From: an uncultured Bacteroidales bacterium
GTDB lineage: Bacteria > Bacteroidota > Bacteroidia > Bacteroidales > Muribaculaceae
Assembly: GCA_902776955.1 (NCBI GenBank)
Contig: CACYSG010000005.1
Span: 1 to 64,000 of the forward strand
Direction of reading: 5' to 3'
DNA: 64,000 bases
Part shown: piece after piece, positions 24,835 through 32,848 of the stretch
Layout of the letters: each line of letters starts with the position of its first letter
Position numbering within the stretch: position 1 is the first letter of the stretch
Notes under the pieces: model-generated
What the model was told of the DNA's origin: nothing
The model's input: only the letters and a program-made list of their open reading frames with translations
Database searches by the model: none
Program-made: the position numbers and the translations under genes

Positions 24835-25559
24835 CGGCTTTACTGCTGCTGATAACCATCCTCATCCCGACATCGTTGCACGCCGACGATGCCGGGCTTG
24901 TGGTTAGTGCCGAAGCCTCCTACAAAATTTCCAAGAAATGGAATGCGGGATTTGAAACGGAATTCCGATCGCGCAACAACTTCCGCACGGCCGACCGCGT
25001 CAGCCTGGGGCCTTCACTCAGCTACAAGGTCCTTCCCTGGCTCAAGGCCAGCGTGAGCTATAACCTGCTCATCGACAACAACCGCGAGAAAATCACCTAC
25101 CAGGACGATGAGGTGAGTTACAATAACTGGCGACCCAGCTACTGGGGACTGCGGCACCGCTTCAACGTGTCACTCACGGCGAGCTACAAGATACAGCGCG
25201 TCGAGGTGAGCCTGCGTGAACGCTGGCAGTACACCTACCGTCCCTCCAAGATGATTGACAACTTCGACTTCGACGAGGGCATATGGGAAGACCACGAGGT
25301 GCGCGGCAAGGGCAAAAACGTGCTGCGCAGCCGACTGCAACTCGAGTGGGACATTCCCAAGTGTAAGTTCGACCCCTATGCGAGCGTCGAGTTCCACACG
25401 ACCCGTGATCTCGAGAAGACACGTTTCATCGTCGGCGTGAACCATAGCATCAAGAAGAAGCATAACTTCAATCTCTACTATCGCTACCAACTGTCAGGAT
25501 CCAGCAGCGATGAACCCAACATCCACCTGTTGGGCCTGGGTTATACGTTCAAATTCTAA
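24807..25559 (+). CDS. DUF2490 outer-membrane beta-barrel protein
   Basis: A 250-residue secreted protein with a signal peptide (1-26, '...TSLHADD'). Alternating amphipathic strands each end in aromatic residues ('WNAGFETEFRSRNNF', 'YWGLRHRFNVSLTASYKI', 'KKKHNFNLYYRYQLSG'), and the C-terminus 'LGLGYTFKF' is the aromatic last strand typical of outer-membrane barrels. This fits DUF2490, a small barrel of unknown function in Bacteroidota and Proteobacteria. It overlaps the DUF4956 gene, so it belongs to the same operon and gives the cluster an outer-membrane part. Confidence 0.85.
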   Translation: MARSKRNQIAALLLLITILIPTSLHADDAGLVVSAEASYKISKKWNAGFETEFRSRNNFRTADRVSLGPSLSYKVLPWLKASVSYNLLIDNNREKITYQDDEVSYNNWRPSYWGLRHRFNVSLTASYKIQRVEVSLRERWQYTYRPSKMIDNFDFDEGIWEDHEVRGKGKNVLRSRLQLEWDIPKCKFDPYASVEFHTTRDLEKTRFIVGVNHSIKKKHNFNLYYRYQLSGSSSDEPNIHLLGLGYTFKF

Positions 25560-25589
25560 AACTACCGTCACAAGCAAGATATACCGACT

Positions 25590-26804
25590 ATGAGAAAATC
25601 GATTTATGGCATGCTGGCCGTGGCCCTGTGTGGCGTCATGACGGCGTGTGTGAATGACGATACCGACTTCAGCGACATCATCGCCGAGTATCAAGTGGAG
25701 CCCGAGAGCATCGAGCTGGACTTCACGGCCCTGAGCGAGGCACCCGATGTGCCGGTGACCGATGAGAACGATTCGGCCTATAACGACTATGTGGAGAATA
25801 CCTCCTGGAACAAGGTGATGTACATCGACTTCAACGGCTCCAGCGCCACCGTCACCGGCAGTGTGGGCGGTGTCGCCGTCTCGACCAGCGGGGCCCATGT
25901 CGTCGTCACCAACCTGTCGGGACCCGTCAAGTTCGTCGTCAGCGGCGCGACCAACGACGGCTCAATCAAGTTCTACGGCGACAAGCGCTTCCAGCTACTG
26001 CTCAACGGGGCCGATATCACCAATCCCCACGGTGCCGCCATCAACAACCAGGGCAGCAAGTCGATGTATGTGGTGCTCGCCGACGGTACGGCCAACACCC
26101 TGCGTGACGGCAGCAATTATACCGTGGTCGACGAGGAGGACCAGAAGGCGGCTCTCTTCAGCGAGGGTCAAATCATCTTCAGCGGCAAGGGACAGCTCAA
26201 TGTCTATGCCATCGGGCGAGGCGGCATCCGCAGCGACGACTACGTCCGCATCCGCCCCGGCGTGAACATCTATGTCAACAGCACGGCCCTTGACGGCCTG
26301 CGTGCCAACGACGGCATCATCGTTGACGGCGGCGTGGTCAATGTCGAGACGACAGGCAACGGTGCCAAGGGTGTGCGCAGTGGCGGCGTCATGAAGGTGA
26401 ACGGTGGACGCATGATTGCCATCGCTGATGGCGACACCAGAATTGAGACCGACGAAGCCGGGCTCGTGGACACCACAGCGTGTGCCGCCCTCTACTGCGA
26501 CACGCTGGTGACCGTTAATGCCGGAATCCTCAAGTTCAAGGCCACGGGCGACGGCGGCAAGGGACTTAATGCCAAGCACAACGTCGTGATTAACGGAGGC
26601 AAGTTCATGAGCGTTGCCATGGGAACCAACAAACTCAAGAAGGCCAAGGGCATGAAGATTGACGGCAACTTAGCCATCAACGGCGGCTACACCTACAGCT
26701 ACAGCCGCCAGAGCGACCCGCTCGACGTGGCGGGCAACACATCGGTGGCCCCTGGCTACACCACCTACAAGTTATCAGTCAAGGTTTTGACAATTTCCTA
26801 TTAA
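25590..26804 (+). CDS. Cthe_2159-like beta-helix carbohydrate-binding lipoprotein
   Basis: A 404-residue predicted lipoprotein (lipobox 'VMTAC', Cys 20). A short linker is followed by 'YVENTSWNKVMYIDF' and a right-handed beta-helix with regular turns such as 'SIKFYGDKRFQLLLNGADIT', 'GAAINNQGSKSMYVVLADGT', 'GIIVDGGVVNVETTGNGAKG' and 'KGLNAKHNVVINGGKFMSV'. This pattern is the Cthe_2159 family; the founding protein from Clostridium thermocellum is a calcium-containing beta-helix that binds cellulose and acidic sugars. Here the ligand may be a cell-surface or host glycan, or an anionic polymer; that is inference. It is fourth in the cluster, 30 bases after DUF2490. Confidence 0.82.
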   Translation: MRKSIYGMLAVALCGVMTACVNDDTDFSDIIAEYQVEPESIELDFTALSEAPDVPVTDENDSAYNDYVENTSWNKVMYIDFNGSSATVTGSVGGVAVSTSGAHVVVTNLSGPVKFVVSGATNDGSIKFYGDKRFQLLLNGADITNPHGAAINNQGSKSMYVVLADGTANTLRDGSNYTVVDEEDQKAALFSEGQIIFSGKGQLNVYAIGRGGIRSDDYVRIRPGVNIYVNSTALDGLRANDGIIVDGGVVNVETTGNGAKGVRSGGVMKVNGGRMIAIADGDTRIETDEAGLVDTTACAALYCDTLVTVNAGILKFKATGDGGKGLNAKHNVVINGGKFMSVAMGTNKLKKAKGMKIDGNLAINGGYTYSYSRQSDPLDVAGNTSVAPGYTTYKLSVKVLTISY

Positions 26805-26823
26805 ACCCGAATATGAGATTACA

Positions 26824-28179
26824 ATGATGAATAGGACTTTTACTTTAGCACTTATGATACTCGTCATGGCATTGAGTGCCGGGGCGAGAACTGGCGACGT
26901 CAACGGGGACAGCGAGGTCAACATCAGCGACGTCAATGCCGTTATCGACATCATCCTCACAGGCAGCGGTGACGCTGCGGGCGATGTCAACGGGGACAGT
27001 GAAATCAACATCAGCGACATCAATGCCGTTATCGACATCATCCTGGGTGGCGACGTCGATGTGGAGATTACGCCCAAGGAAATTAACCTGGATTTCTCAC
27101 CCCTTGTCGAGGGCGCCGAAACCATCCAGGACGATGAGGACGCTGCAGACTATGGCGACTTTGTCGAGAATACGTCCTGGTCAACGACCGTGAGAATCAC
27201 CTTCGACGGCGAGACAGCCACCGTGACGGGTAACCCCAGTTCGGTCATCGTCGACATCAACGGTGCCCATGTGACGGTTACCAGTGCCGCCAAGCGCGTG
27301 CGCTACATCGTTACGGGAACGACCTCCAACGGCTCGCTCAAGTTCTACAGCGAGCGTAAATTCCAGCTGCAACTCAACGGTGTGGACATCACCAATCCCG
27401 ATGGTGCCGCCATCAACAACCAGTGCGGCAAGTCGCTCTACCTCGTCCTCAACGAGGGCACGACCAACACCCTGCGGGACGGTGAAAACTACATCATCAC
27501 CGATGAAGAGGACCAGAAGGCTGCCTTCTTCAGCGAGGGACAGATTATCGTCAGCGGCAAGGGACAACTCAACATCTACAGCGTCGGACGCCACTGCATG
27601 GCCAGCGACGACTACATCCTCGTGCGTCCCGGATGCCAACTCTACCTGAACAGCACCAGCGGACACGGCATCAAGGCCAAGGACTATGTCCACATCAAGG
27701 GAGGTGTCATCAACATGGAAATCGCCAGCGACGGTGCCAAGGGCATCAACTGCGACAGCCTCGTCAACATCACGGGCGGACGCACCACCATCATCAACAC
27801 CGGAACCACCAAGGCCGAAATCGATGAGTCGGGTGAGGCCGTCACGACGACCTGTGCCGGCGTGAAAGCTGACCATAACATCACCATGACCGGCGGAACG
27901 CTCAACATCAAGTGTACCGGCGACGACGCCAAGGGCATTAACGTGACCGAACCCTTTACCTTCTCGGGTGGAGAACTCAACGTTGTCGTTACCGGCAAGC
28001 AGAACACCGTTGCCCCCAAGGGCGTGAAGTGTGACACCAACTGCAACATTCTGGGAGGCTCGTTCTACAGCTGTGCCACCCATGGCCGCGCACTCGATGT
28101 GGACGGCATCCTCATCATCGCCGACGGCTATACCACCCTCACCAACGACGATCCCCGCCTGATTGAAGTGAAGTACTAG
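26824..28179 (+). CDS. Secreted Cthe_2159-like beta-helix protein with N-terminal dockerin-like pair
   Basis: A 451-residue paralogue of the preceding protein. The signal peptide (1-22) is followed at once by two dockerin-type F-hand repeats, 'GDVNGDSEVNISDVNAVIDI' (24-43) and 'GDVNGDSEINISDINAVIDI' (53-72), each with the Asp/Asn calcium-loop pattern. After a linker comes the same 'FVENTSWSTTVRITFDG' start and the beta-helix ('SLKFYSERKFQLQLNGVDIT', 'GHGIKAKDYVHIKGGVINM', 'KCTGDDAKGINVTEPFTFSG'). It is a secreted rather than lipidated version. Dockerins classically bind cohesins, but none is seen nearby. It ends the cluster; a perfect hairpin follows. Confidence 0.83.
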   Translation: MMNRTFTLALMILVMALSAGARTGDVNGDSEVNISDVNAVIDIILTGSGDAAGDVNGDSEINISDINAVIDIILGGDVDVEITPKEINLDFSPLVEGAETIQDDEDAADYGDFVENTSWSTTVRITFDGETATVTGNPSSVIVDINGAHVTVTSAAKRVRYIVTGTTSNGSLKFYSERKFQLQLNGVDITNPDGAAINNQCGKSLYLVLNEGTTNTLRDGENYIITDEEDQKAAFFSEGQIIVSGKGQLNIYSVGRHCMASDDYILVRPGCQLYLNSTSGHGIKAKDYVHIKGGVINMEIASDGAKGINCDSLVNITGGRTTIINTGTTKAEIDESGEAVTTTCAGVKADHNITMTGGTLNIKCTGDDAKGINVTEPFTFSGGELNVVVTGKQNTVAPKGVKCDTNCNILGGSFYSCATHGRALDVDGILIIADGYTTLTNDDPRLIEVKY

Positions 28180-28243
28180 TAATGTCAGGTAAAAACCGCA
28201 AGATGTAGGGCCTCGCCTTGGCGTGGCCACTATGAGGCAAGTG

Positions 28244-28292
28244 AAAACTACGAATTACGCAAATTAGTAATATTCGCGTAATTCGTAGTTTT
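28244..28292 (+). terminator. Terminator of the VTC cluster; CTACGAATTACG-family palindrome
   Basis: AAAACTACGAATTACGC (28244-28260) and GCGTAATTCGTAGTTTT (28276-28292) are perfect 17-base arms with a 15-base loop, and the second arm ends in T4. The same core CTACGAATTAC palindrome follows leuS at 35693-35750. Confidence 0.8.
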
Positions 28293-28358
28293 GGGTAGAG
28301 GCGACTGCTCATTTTCAATTAGTAAAAACCTAGCGACTGATAATTGAAAACTTATTTG

Positions 28359-28366
28359 TACCTTTG
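28359..28366 (+). promoter_or_regulatory. -7 element of lgt
   Basis: TACCTTTG, perfect -7 box, about 76 bases before the ATG. No good -33 match. Nothing recognisable was found in the leader. Confidence 0.5.
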
Positions 28367-28442
28367 CCGTCGGTAAAACTTGTGCAGGCCTGGGTTTCAA
28401 TGACCAAGGCTTTGCCGAGTTTAAGGATAATTCTGTGACGAC

Positions 28443-29321
28443 ATGATATTGGATTCTGTGACATGGACGGCAAGTCCAGAAATATTTACGCTGGGAAAAC
28501 TCGCGGTGCGTTGGTACGGACTGATGTTCGCCATCGGTTTCCTGGTGGGTTATGAGATTGTGTACCGTATTTTCCGCCACGAGGGTGCCCGCGAGAGTTG
28601 GGTGGGCAGCCTGTTCATCTATGTGGTGGTGGCCACGATTGTGGGTGCGAGGTTAGGACATGTGTTTTTCTACGACTGGTCCTATTATTCACAGCACCTG
28701 GGCGAAATCCCGAAAATTTGGGAAGGCGGCCTGGCGAGTCACGGTGGCACCTTGGGCATTATCATAGCCATCTGGCTGTATAGCCGCTATGTGACACGCA
28801 AGAACATGTTGTGGACACTTGACCGCCTAGTGGTGCCCGTGGGACTGGTAGCGGCATTGATACGCATCGGCAACCTGATGAACCATGAGATTTACGGCGG
28901 CGAGACCTCACTGCCGTGGGGATTCCGTTTTATCGAAAACGTGGGACAGTGGATGCAGGGTGCCGAACCGATATTCACGGCACCGTGTCACCCGACTCAG
29001 CTCTATGAGGCGGCTTTCTACCTGCTGACGTTCGCGGTGTGTATGCTCATGTACTGGCGATGGCGCGCACAGGAGCGTGAGGGACTAATCTTCGGCGTAT
29101 TCATGCTGGGCATCTTTGTGCCGCGCTTCTTCATCGAGTATATCAAGAACGTGCAGGAACCTTGGGAGGTGGCCATGCGTGCCAACTATGGCATCGATCA
29201 GGGTCAGCTGCTGAGCATCCCGTTCATAATCCTCGGCATCTGGCTCATCATCAGGGCCATGCGCCGCCCCCGCGTGCCGCTGGAATACCCCAACCGATTT
29301 GCTGACGAGAAGAAAAAGTAA
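28443..29321 (+). CDS. lgt: Prolipoprotein diacylglyceryl transferase
   Basis: A 292-residue inner-membrane enzyme with about seven membrane segments. Lgt transfers diacylglycerol from phosphatidylglycerol to the lipobox cysteine, the first step of lipoprotein maturation. Signature pieces seen: 'RWYGLMFAIGFLVGYEI' near the start, 'GARLGHVFFYDWSYY', the catalytic-histidine loop 'GGLASHGGTLGIIIAIWLYS', the Lgt signature 'RIGNLMNHEIYGG', and 'HPTQLYEAAFYLL'. The enzyme would act on the several lipoproteins in this window. Followed after 26 bases by a lipoprotein gene in the same direction. Confidence 0.97.
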   Translation: MILDSVTWTASPEIFTLGKLAVRWYGLMFAIGFLVGYEIVYRIFRHEGARESWVGSLFIYVVVATIVGARLGHVFFYDWSYYSQHLGEIPKIWEGGLASHGGTLGIIIAIWLYSRYVTRKNMLWTLDRLVVPVGLVAALIRIGNLMNHEIYGGETSLPWGFRFIENVGQWMQGAEPIFTAPCHPTQLYEAAFYLLTFAVCMLMYWRWRAQEREGLIFGVFMLGIFVPRFFIEYIKNVQEPWEVAMRANYGIDQGQLLSIPFIILGIWLIIRAMRRPRVPLEYPNRFADEKKK

Positions 29322-29347
29322 AAGAACTCATCGAGACAACTATATTT

Positions 29348-30106
29348 ATGAAATCAAATCTCCACTACTTGATTCCCCTGCTTGCCGCACTAATGCTGGT
29401 GTGCGGCTGCAAGGGCACTTCATCCTCAACCGATAACGATAACGACTCCACCGCTATGGCAAACCCCACTGTGATGATTGACGACACCACCGTCAACGGA
29501 CTCAACGTGTATTACCCGCAGTTCAGCCGCATCGACCTCGTGTGCGGCACGATGCCGTCAACACAGGATCAGAACATCGTTTTCTGTGCCGAGGCGGCAT
29601 TCACCCATGAGTTGCTCGACGAGTTCGCGCACAGCAACATCGATGGTGACCACGTCAGCGGCGGCAAGCGCTACACAGGTGCCAAGTGTAAGGACAATAC
29701 GGGCGCCTTCGCCTGGTTTGGCGACACAACGTGGGAATTTGTCAACGGTGAGTACAATGAATTGCTCGACAGTGTGGCCCAGGCGGGTGGTATGGGCTTC
29801 GGCCAAGCCCTCATTATCCACGACGGCGAGAGCATACGCCCCTTGTGGCGCGAAGGCGTGAACCAGTACCGCGCCCTGTGCGAGAAAGACGGACGACTGT
29901 GTATCGTTGACAGCCGCGACAAGGTTGAATATGAGAAATTTGTGGAATTACTGGAGACATTTGCACCCACCCATGCCTTATATTTAGACATGGGAGCCGG
30001 ATGGAACCACTCATGGTGGCGTGATACTGACGGAAAGGTGAACGAAATCCATCCCGTAGACAAGAAATCCCGCTACTGCACCAACTGGATAACGTTTTAT
30101 AAATAG
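29348..30106 (+). CDS. Lipoprotein, possibly phosphodiester glycosidase-like
   Basis: A 252-residue predicted lipoprotein ('LMLVCGC', Cys 21) with a Ser/Thr/Asn/Asp-rich linker after the cysteine. The body has 'FCAEAAFTHELLDEF', 'HVSGGKRYTGAKCKDNTGAF', 'GMGFGQALIIHDGESI' and 'HALYLDMGAGWNHSWW'. The order of a 'no-food/GG' start, a central hydrophobic strand and a late 'ALYLDMG' resembles the phosphodiester glycosidase (NAGPA/DUF2233) fold, where a similar 'LDGGGS' occurs, but the match is weak and not assured. It lies behind lgt and its stop codon is the first unit of a heptamer repeat array. Confidence 0.55.
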   Translation: MKSNLHYLIPLLAALMLVCGCKGTSSSTDNDNDSTAMANPTVMIDDTTVNGLNVYYPQFSRIDLVCGTMPSTQDQNIVFCAEAAFTHELLDEFAHSNIDGDHVSGGKRYTGAKCKDNTGAFAWFGDTTWEFVNGEYNELLDSVAQAGGMGFGQALIIHDGESIRPLWREGVNQYRALCEKDGRLCIVDSRDKVEYEKFVELLETFAPTHALYLDMGAGWNHSWWRDTDGKVNEIHPVDKKSRYCTNWITFYK

Positions 30107-30222
30107 ACTTTAGACTTTAGACTTTAGACGTTAGACGTTAGACGTTAGACGTTAGACGCTAACCTTTAAACTTTAAACTTTAAACTTTAAACTTTAAACT
30201 TTAGTCTCTAAACTCTAAACTT
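30104..30222 (+). repeat. Heptamer tandem repeat, 17 units
   Basis: Seventeen consecutive 7-base units: TAGACTT x3, TAGACGT x4, TAGACGC, TAACCTT, TAAACTT x5, TAGTCTC, TAAACTC, TAAACTT. The TAG of the first unit is the stop codon of the upstream lipoprotein gene. Directly after it CATGTTTCT and AGAAACATG (30223-30243) form a hairpin at the end of the convergent methyltransferase gene. Confidence 0.95.
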
Positions 30223-30229
30223 CATGTTT

Positions 30230-30763
30230 CTAGGAGAAACATGAATGAAACACTTGCCACATCACGATGGCGGCACAACACGAGATATTGAGTGAATGCT
30301 TGGTGCCGTGTTGAGGTATCTCGATACACACGTCGCTGGCATCGACCACTTCCTGGCTGACGCCCTTCACCTCGTTACCGAACACGATGGCCACAGGCTG
30401 TTCGCGGTTGAAACTGAATTTCTCAAGACTCACACTATCGTGAACCTGCTCGATGGAACAGATGGTGTATCCCTCACGCTTGAGTTTGTCGATGGCTTCC
30501 ATCGTGGTGGGGTAGTGCTCCCAGGCGACCGACTCCTCGGCACCGAGGGCCGTCTTGTGAATTTCGGGCTTGGGAGGAACGGGAGTGAAGCCGCACAGGA
30601 CGATTTTCTCGATGAGGAAAGCATCGGCAGTGCGGAATACCGAACCGACGTTCATCTCGCTGCGCACATTGTCCAGCACCACCGTTACCCGCAGTTTTTC
30701 GGCGTTACGATACTCTTCCACACCCACGCGGTGCAACTCAAGCATTGATTTTTTTAATGACAT
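30230..30763 (-). CDS. SPOUT-family RNA 2'-O-methyltransferase (TrmH-like)
   Basis: A 177-residue knotted methyltransferase of the SpoU/TrmH class, which methylates ribose in tRNA or rRNA using S-adenosylmethionine. Motif 1 is 'NVRSEMNVGSVFRTADAF', motif 2 is 'VAIVFGNEVKGVSQEVVD' and motif 3 is 'IEIPQHGTKHSLNISCCAAI', which form the trefoil knot and cofactor site. There is only a minimal N-terminal extension, so it is the short form; target RNA cannot be assigned. The ATG at 30763 was preferred over one ten codons upstream because the family begins near 'MSLKKSMLELHR'. Transcribed leftward, away from the candidate origin. Confidence 0.9.
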   Translation of the reverse strand: MSLKKSMLELHRVGVEEYRNAEKLRVTVVLDNVRSEMNVGSVFRTADAFLIEKIVLCGFTPVPPKPEIHKTALGAEESVAWEHYPTTMEAIDKLKREGYTICSIEQVHDSVSLEKFSFNREQPVAIVFGNEVKGVSQEVVDASDVCIEIPQHGTKHSLNISCCAAIVMWQVFHSCFS

Positions 30764-30790
30764 AACTCTGCTGTTAAAAAATCCAGTGCA

Positions 30791-30798
30791 CAAAGGTA
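30791..30798 (-). promoter_or_regulatory. -7 element of the methyltransferase gene
   Basis: On the minus strand TACCTTTG, perfect, 27 bases before the ATG at 30763. No -33 match. Confidence 0.5.
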
Positions 30799-31234
30799 CA
30801 AATATTTTTTGTCATTAACCACCGGTTGGCTTGTCAACAACGATGTCAATAAGTGTTGATAATTCATCAATAAAAAATAACAAAAAACACTTGACAAATC
30901 AGAATCAACCTGGCTTATCAATCTTTTTTGAGCCACCAAAAAAGTTAGCATTTTATTTTTATTGGGATTTCAACACGGTTTTCATCAACTTTTATCAGAT
31001 AAAACCACAAGAATTTATTAACTTTGCAGGTTGTTAACACCCTGTTAATAAATACCCGAAGTCGCTATGGCACAGCAAATAGCCATGTTGATAACCTATT
31101 GATAACTCAATATCGGTGTTGACAAGCGGTTATCGGATAACGAGGCTTGAAAAGTTTTCAACACAATTAACAGGCATTATTGTTGTTGTTAGATTTAAAT
31201 TTTTGAAAACATTAAAAACAAAACAATATATAAT
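30799..31234. other. Candidate chromosomal replication origin (AT-rich, DnaA-box-like clusters)
   Basis: An AT-rich spacer between divergent genes. TGTTGATAA, one mismatch from the DnaA box TGTGGATAA, occurs exactly at 30854-30862 and 31086-31094. One-base variants of TGTTGATAA or its complement lie at 30831 (TTGTCAACA), 31043 (TGTTAATAA), 31097 (TATTGATAA), 31117 (TGTTGACAA) and 31155 (TTTTCAACA). Strand composition also changes here (see findings). A TAACTTTG at 31019-31026 could be the nadA promoter, far upstream. No dnaA gene is in the window. It may instead be only a long regulatory spacer. Confidence 0.45.
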
Positions 31235-32221
31235 ATGAATGTTGAAAAAGGTTATGTCGATGAGCCCATCGAGGAGGGCATCGACCTGAGAGAAGAAATC
31301 CTGCGCCTGAAGAAGGAGCGCAACGCCATCATCATGGCACACTACTATCAGCGCGAGGAAATCCAGCAGTTGGCCGACCACATCGGCGACAGTCTGGCTC
31401 TGGCCCAGATGGCGGCCAAGACCGATGCGCCGGTCATCGTACTGTGCGGTGTACACTTCATGGGCGAGACGGCCAAGATTCTGTCTCCCGACAAGACGGT
31501 CATCGTGCCTGACCTGAGCGCCGGCTGCTCGCTGGCCGACAGTTGCCCGGCCGACGAGTTCGAGCGCTTTGTGGGTGAACATCCCGATCACACGGTCATC
31601 AGCTATGTCAATACCAGCGCTGCCGTCAAGGCCGTGACCGACATCGTTGTGACTTCCTCCAATGCCAAGGAAATCGTCGGCAGCCTTCCCGAAGACGAGA
31701 AAATTATCTTCGGCCCCGATCGTAATCTAGGCAACTACATCAACAGCATCACGGGCCGCGAAATGTTGCTGTGGGACGGCGCCTGTCACGTGCATGAGAA
31801 ATTCAGCATCGAGAAACTCCTTGACCTCAAGAAGGAGCATGGCAACGCCAAAATCCTTGTGCATCCCGAGTGCCCCAAGCCCATCCGTCTCGTAGCCGAC
31901 AAGGTGGGCTCGACCCAGGCCTTGCTCAACTTTGCTGTCGATGACGAGTGCCAGGAGTTTATCGTGTGCACCGAGAGCGGCATCCTCTTTGAGATGCAGC
32001 GTCGCTGTCCCGAGAAGACTTTCATTCCCGCTCCGCCCGAGGACGGCACCTGTGCCTGCAACGAGTGCGAGTATATGAAGCTCATCACGCTCGAGAAATT
32101 GTATAATTCGCTCAAGTTCATGGCTCCCACTATCGAGGTGGATAAGGATATCGCCGAGCGCGCCGTTCGACCCATTCAGCGCATGCTTGATATCTCCCGT
32201 GAATTGGGAATTATCAAGTAA
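31235..32221 (+). CDS. nadA: Quinolinate synthase
   Basis: A 328-residue NadA, the [4Fe-4S] enzyme that condenses iminoaspartate with dihydroxyacetone phosphate to quinolinate in de novo NAD synthesis. Seen: 'AIIMAHYYQREEIQQLADHI', 'VLCGVHFMGETAKIL', 'VPDLSAGCSLADSCP', 'HPECPKPIR' and the C-terminal 'CACNECEYMKLITLEKLY'; cluster-ligand cysteines are among these. It is the first rightward gene after the AT-rich spacer. No nadB or nadC is in the window. NAD kinase, which uses the pathway's product, lies at 45526-46392. Confidence 0.97.
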   Translation: MNVEKGYVDEPIEEGIDLREEILRLKKERNAIIMAHYYQREEIQQLADHIGDSLALAQMAAKTDAPVIVLCGVHFMGETAKILSPDKTVIVPDLSAGCSLADSCPADEFERFVGEHPDHTVISYVNTSAAVKAVTDIVVTSSNAKEIVGSLPEDEKIIFGPDRNLGNYINSITGREMLLWDGACHVHEKFSIEKLLDLKKEHGNAKILVHPECPKPIRLVADKVGSTQALLNFAVDDECQEFIVCTESGILFEMQRRCPEKTFIPAPPEDGTCACNECEYMKLITLEKLYNSLKFMAPTIEVDKDIAERAVRPIQRMLDISRELGIIK

Positions 32222-32251
32222 ATGGAATGTCGTAGCCAAGACATAATAAGT

Positions 32252-32259
32252 TAACTTTG
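32252..32259 (+). promoter_or_regulatory. -7 element of the glutathione peroxidase gene
   Basis: TAACTTTG, perfect -7 box, 36 bases before the ATG at 32296. No clear -33 box. Confidence 0.5.
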
Positions 32260-32295
32260 TTATCATTATTAATCATTTTTAGTGTATTCAACATT

Positions 32296-32847
32296 ATGGC
32301 ACAGAACGTATTTGATTTCACCGTGAAGGATCGTCGTGGCAACGACGTGTCGTTAAACGAATACAAGGGCAAAGTGCTGCTCATCGTCAATACTGCCACC
32401 CGTTGTGGCTTCACGCCTCAATACGAGGAACTGGAGGCGTTATACAAGAATTACAAGGATCAGGGCTTTGAAATCTTGGATTTTCCCTGCAACCAGTTCG
32501 GACAGCAAGCTCCCGGCACCGATGAGGAAATCCATCAGTTCTGCACCCTGAACTTCGGCACCGAGTTTCCTCAATTCAAGAAAATCGATGTCAATGGCGA
32601 GAACGAGTCACCGCTGTACACCTTCCTGAAGGAAAAGAAGGGTTTCAACGGCTTTGACTTGGAAAACAAGATTGGTGCCTACCTGGATGAGATGTTCTCA
32701 AAGGCCGACCCCGACTATGCCAGCAAACCCGACATCAAGTGGAACTTCACCAAGTTCCTCATCGACCGCGAGGGTAATGTCGTGGAGCGTTATGAGCCCA
32801 CCACCGACTGCAAGTTCATCGAGGAAGCCATCAAGCAACTCTTGTAA
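32296..32847 (+). CDS. Glutathione peroxidase-like thiol peroxidase
   Basis: A 183-residue peroxidase of the GPx family in its cysteine form. The peroxidatic Cys is in '[20 protein letters not shown]' (Cys where animal GPx has selenocysteine). The partner Gln is in '[14 protein letters not shown]' and Trp/Asn in '[11 protein letters not shown]', completing the catalytic tetrad. Such bacterial enzymes usually reduce peroxides with thioredoxin. No signal peptide is seen with the ATG at 32296, which was chosen because the upstream extension starts with TTG inside the promoter. It stands alone between nadA and leuS. Confidence 0.92.
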   Translation: MAQNVFDFTVKDRRGNDVSLNEYKGKVLLIVNTATRCGFTPQYEELEALYKNYKDQGFEILDFPCNQFGQQAPGTDEEIHQFCTLNFGTEFPQFKKIDVNGENESPLYTFLKEKKGFNGFDLENKIGAYLDEMFSKADPDYASKPDIKWNFTKFLIDREGNVVERYEPTTDCKFIEEAIKQLL

Positions 32848-32848
32848 A

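Noticed and set aside
30104..30222. CRISPR array
   Set aside because: Repeats are 7 bases with no spacers between them, and no cas genes are present.
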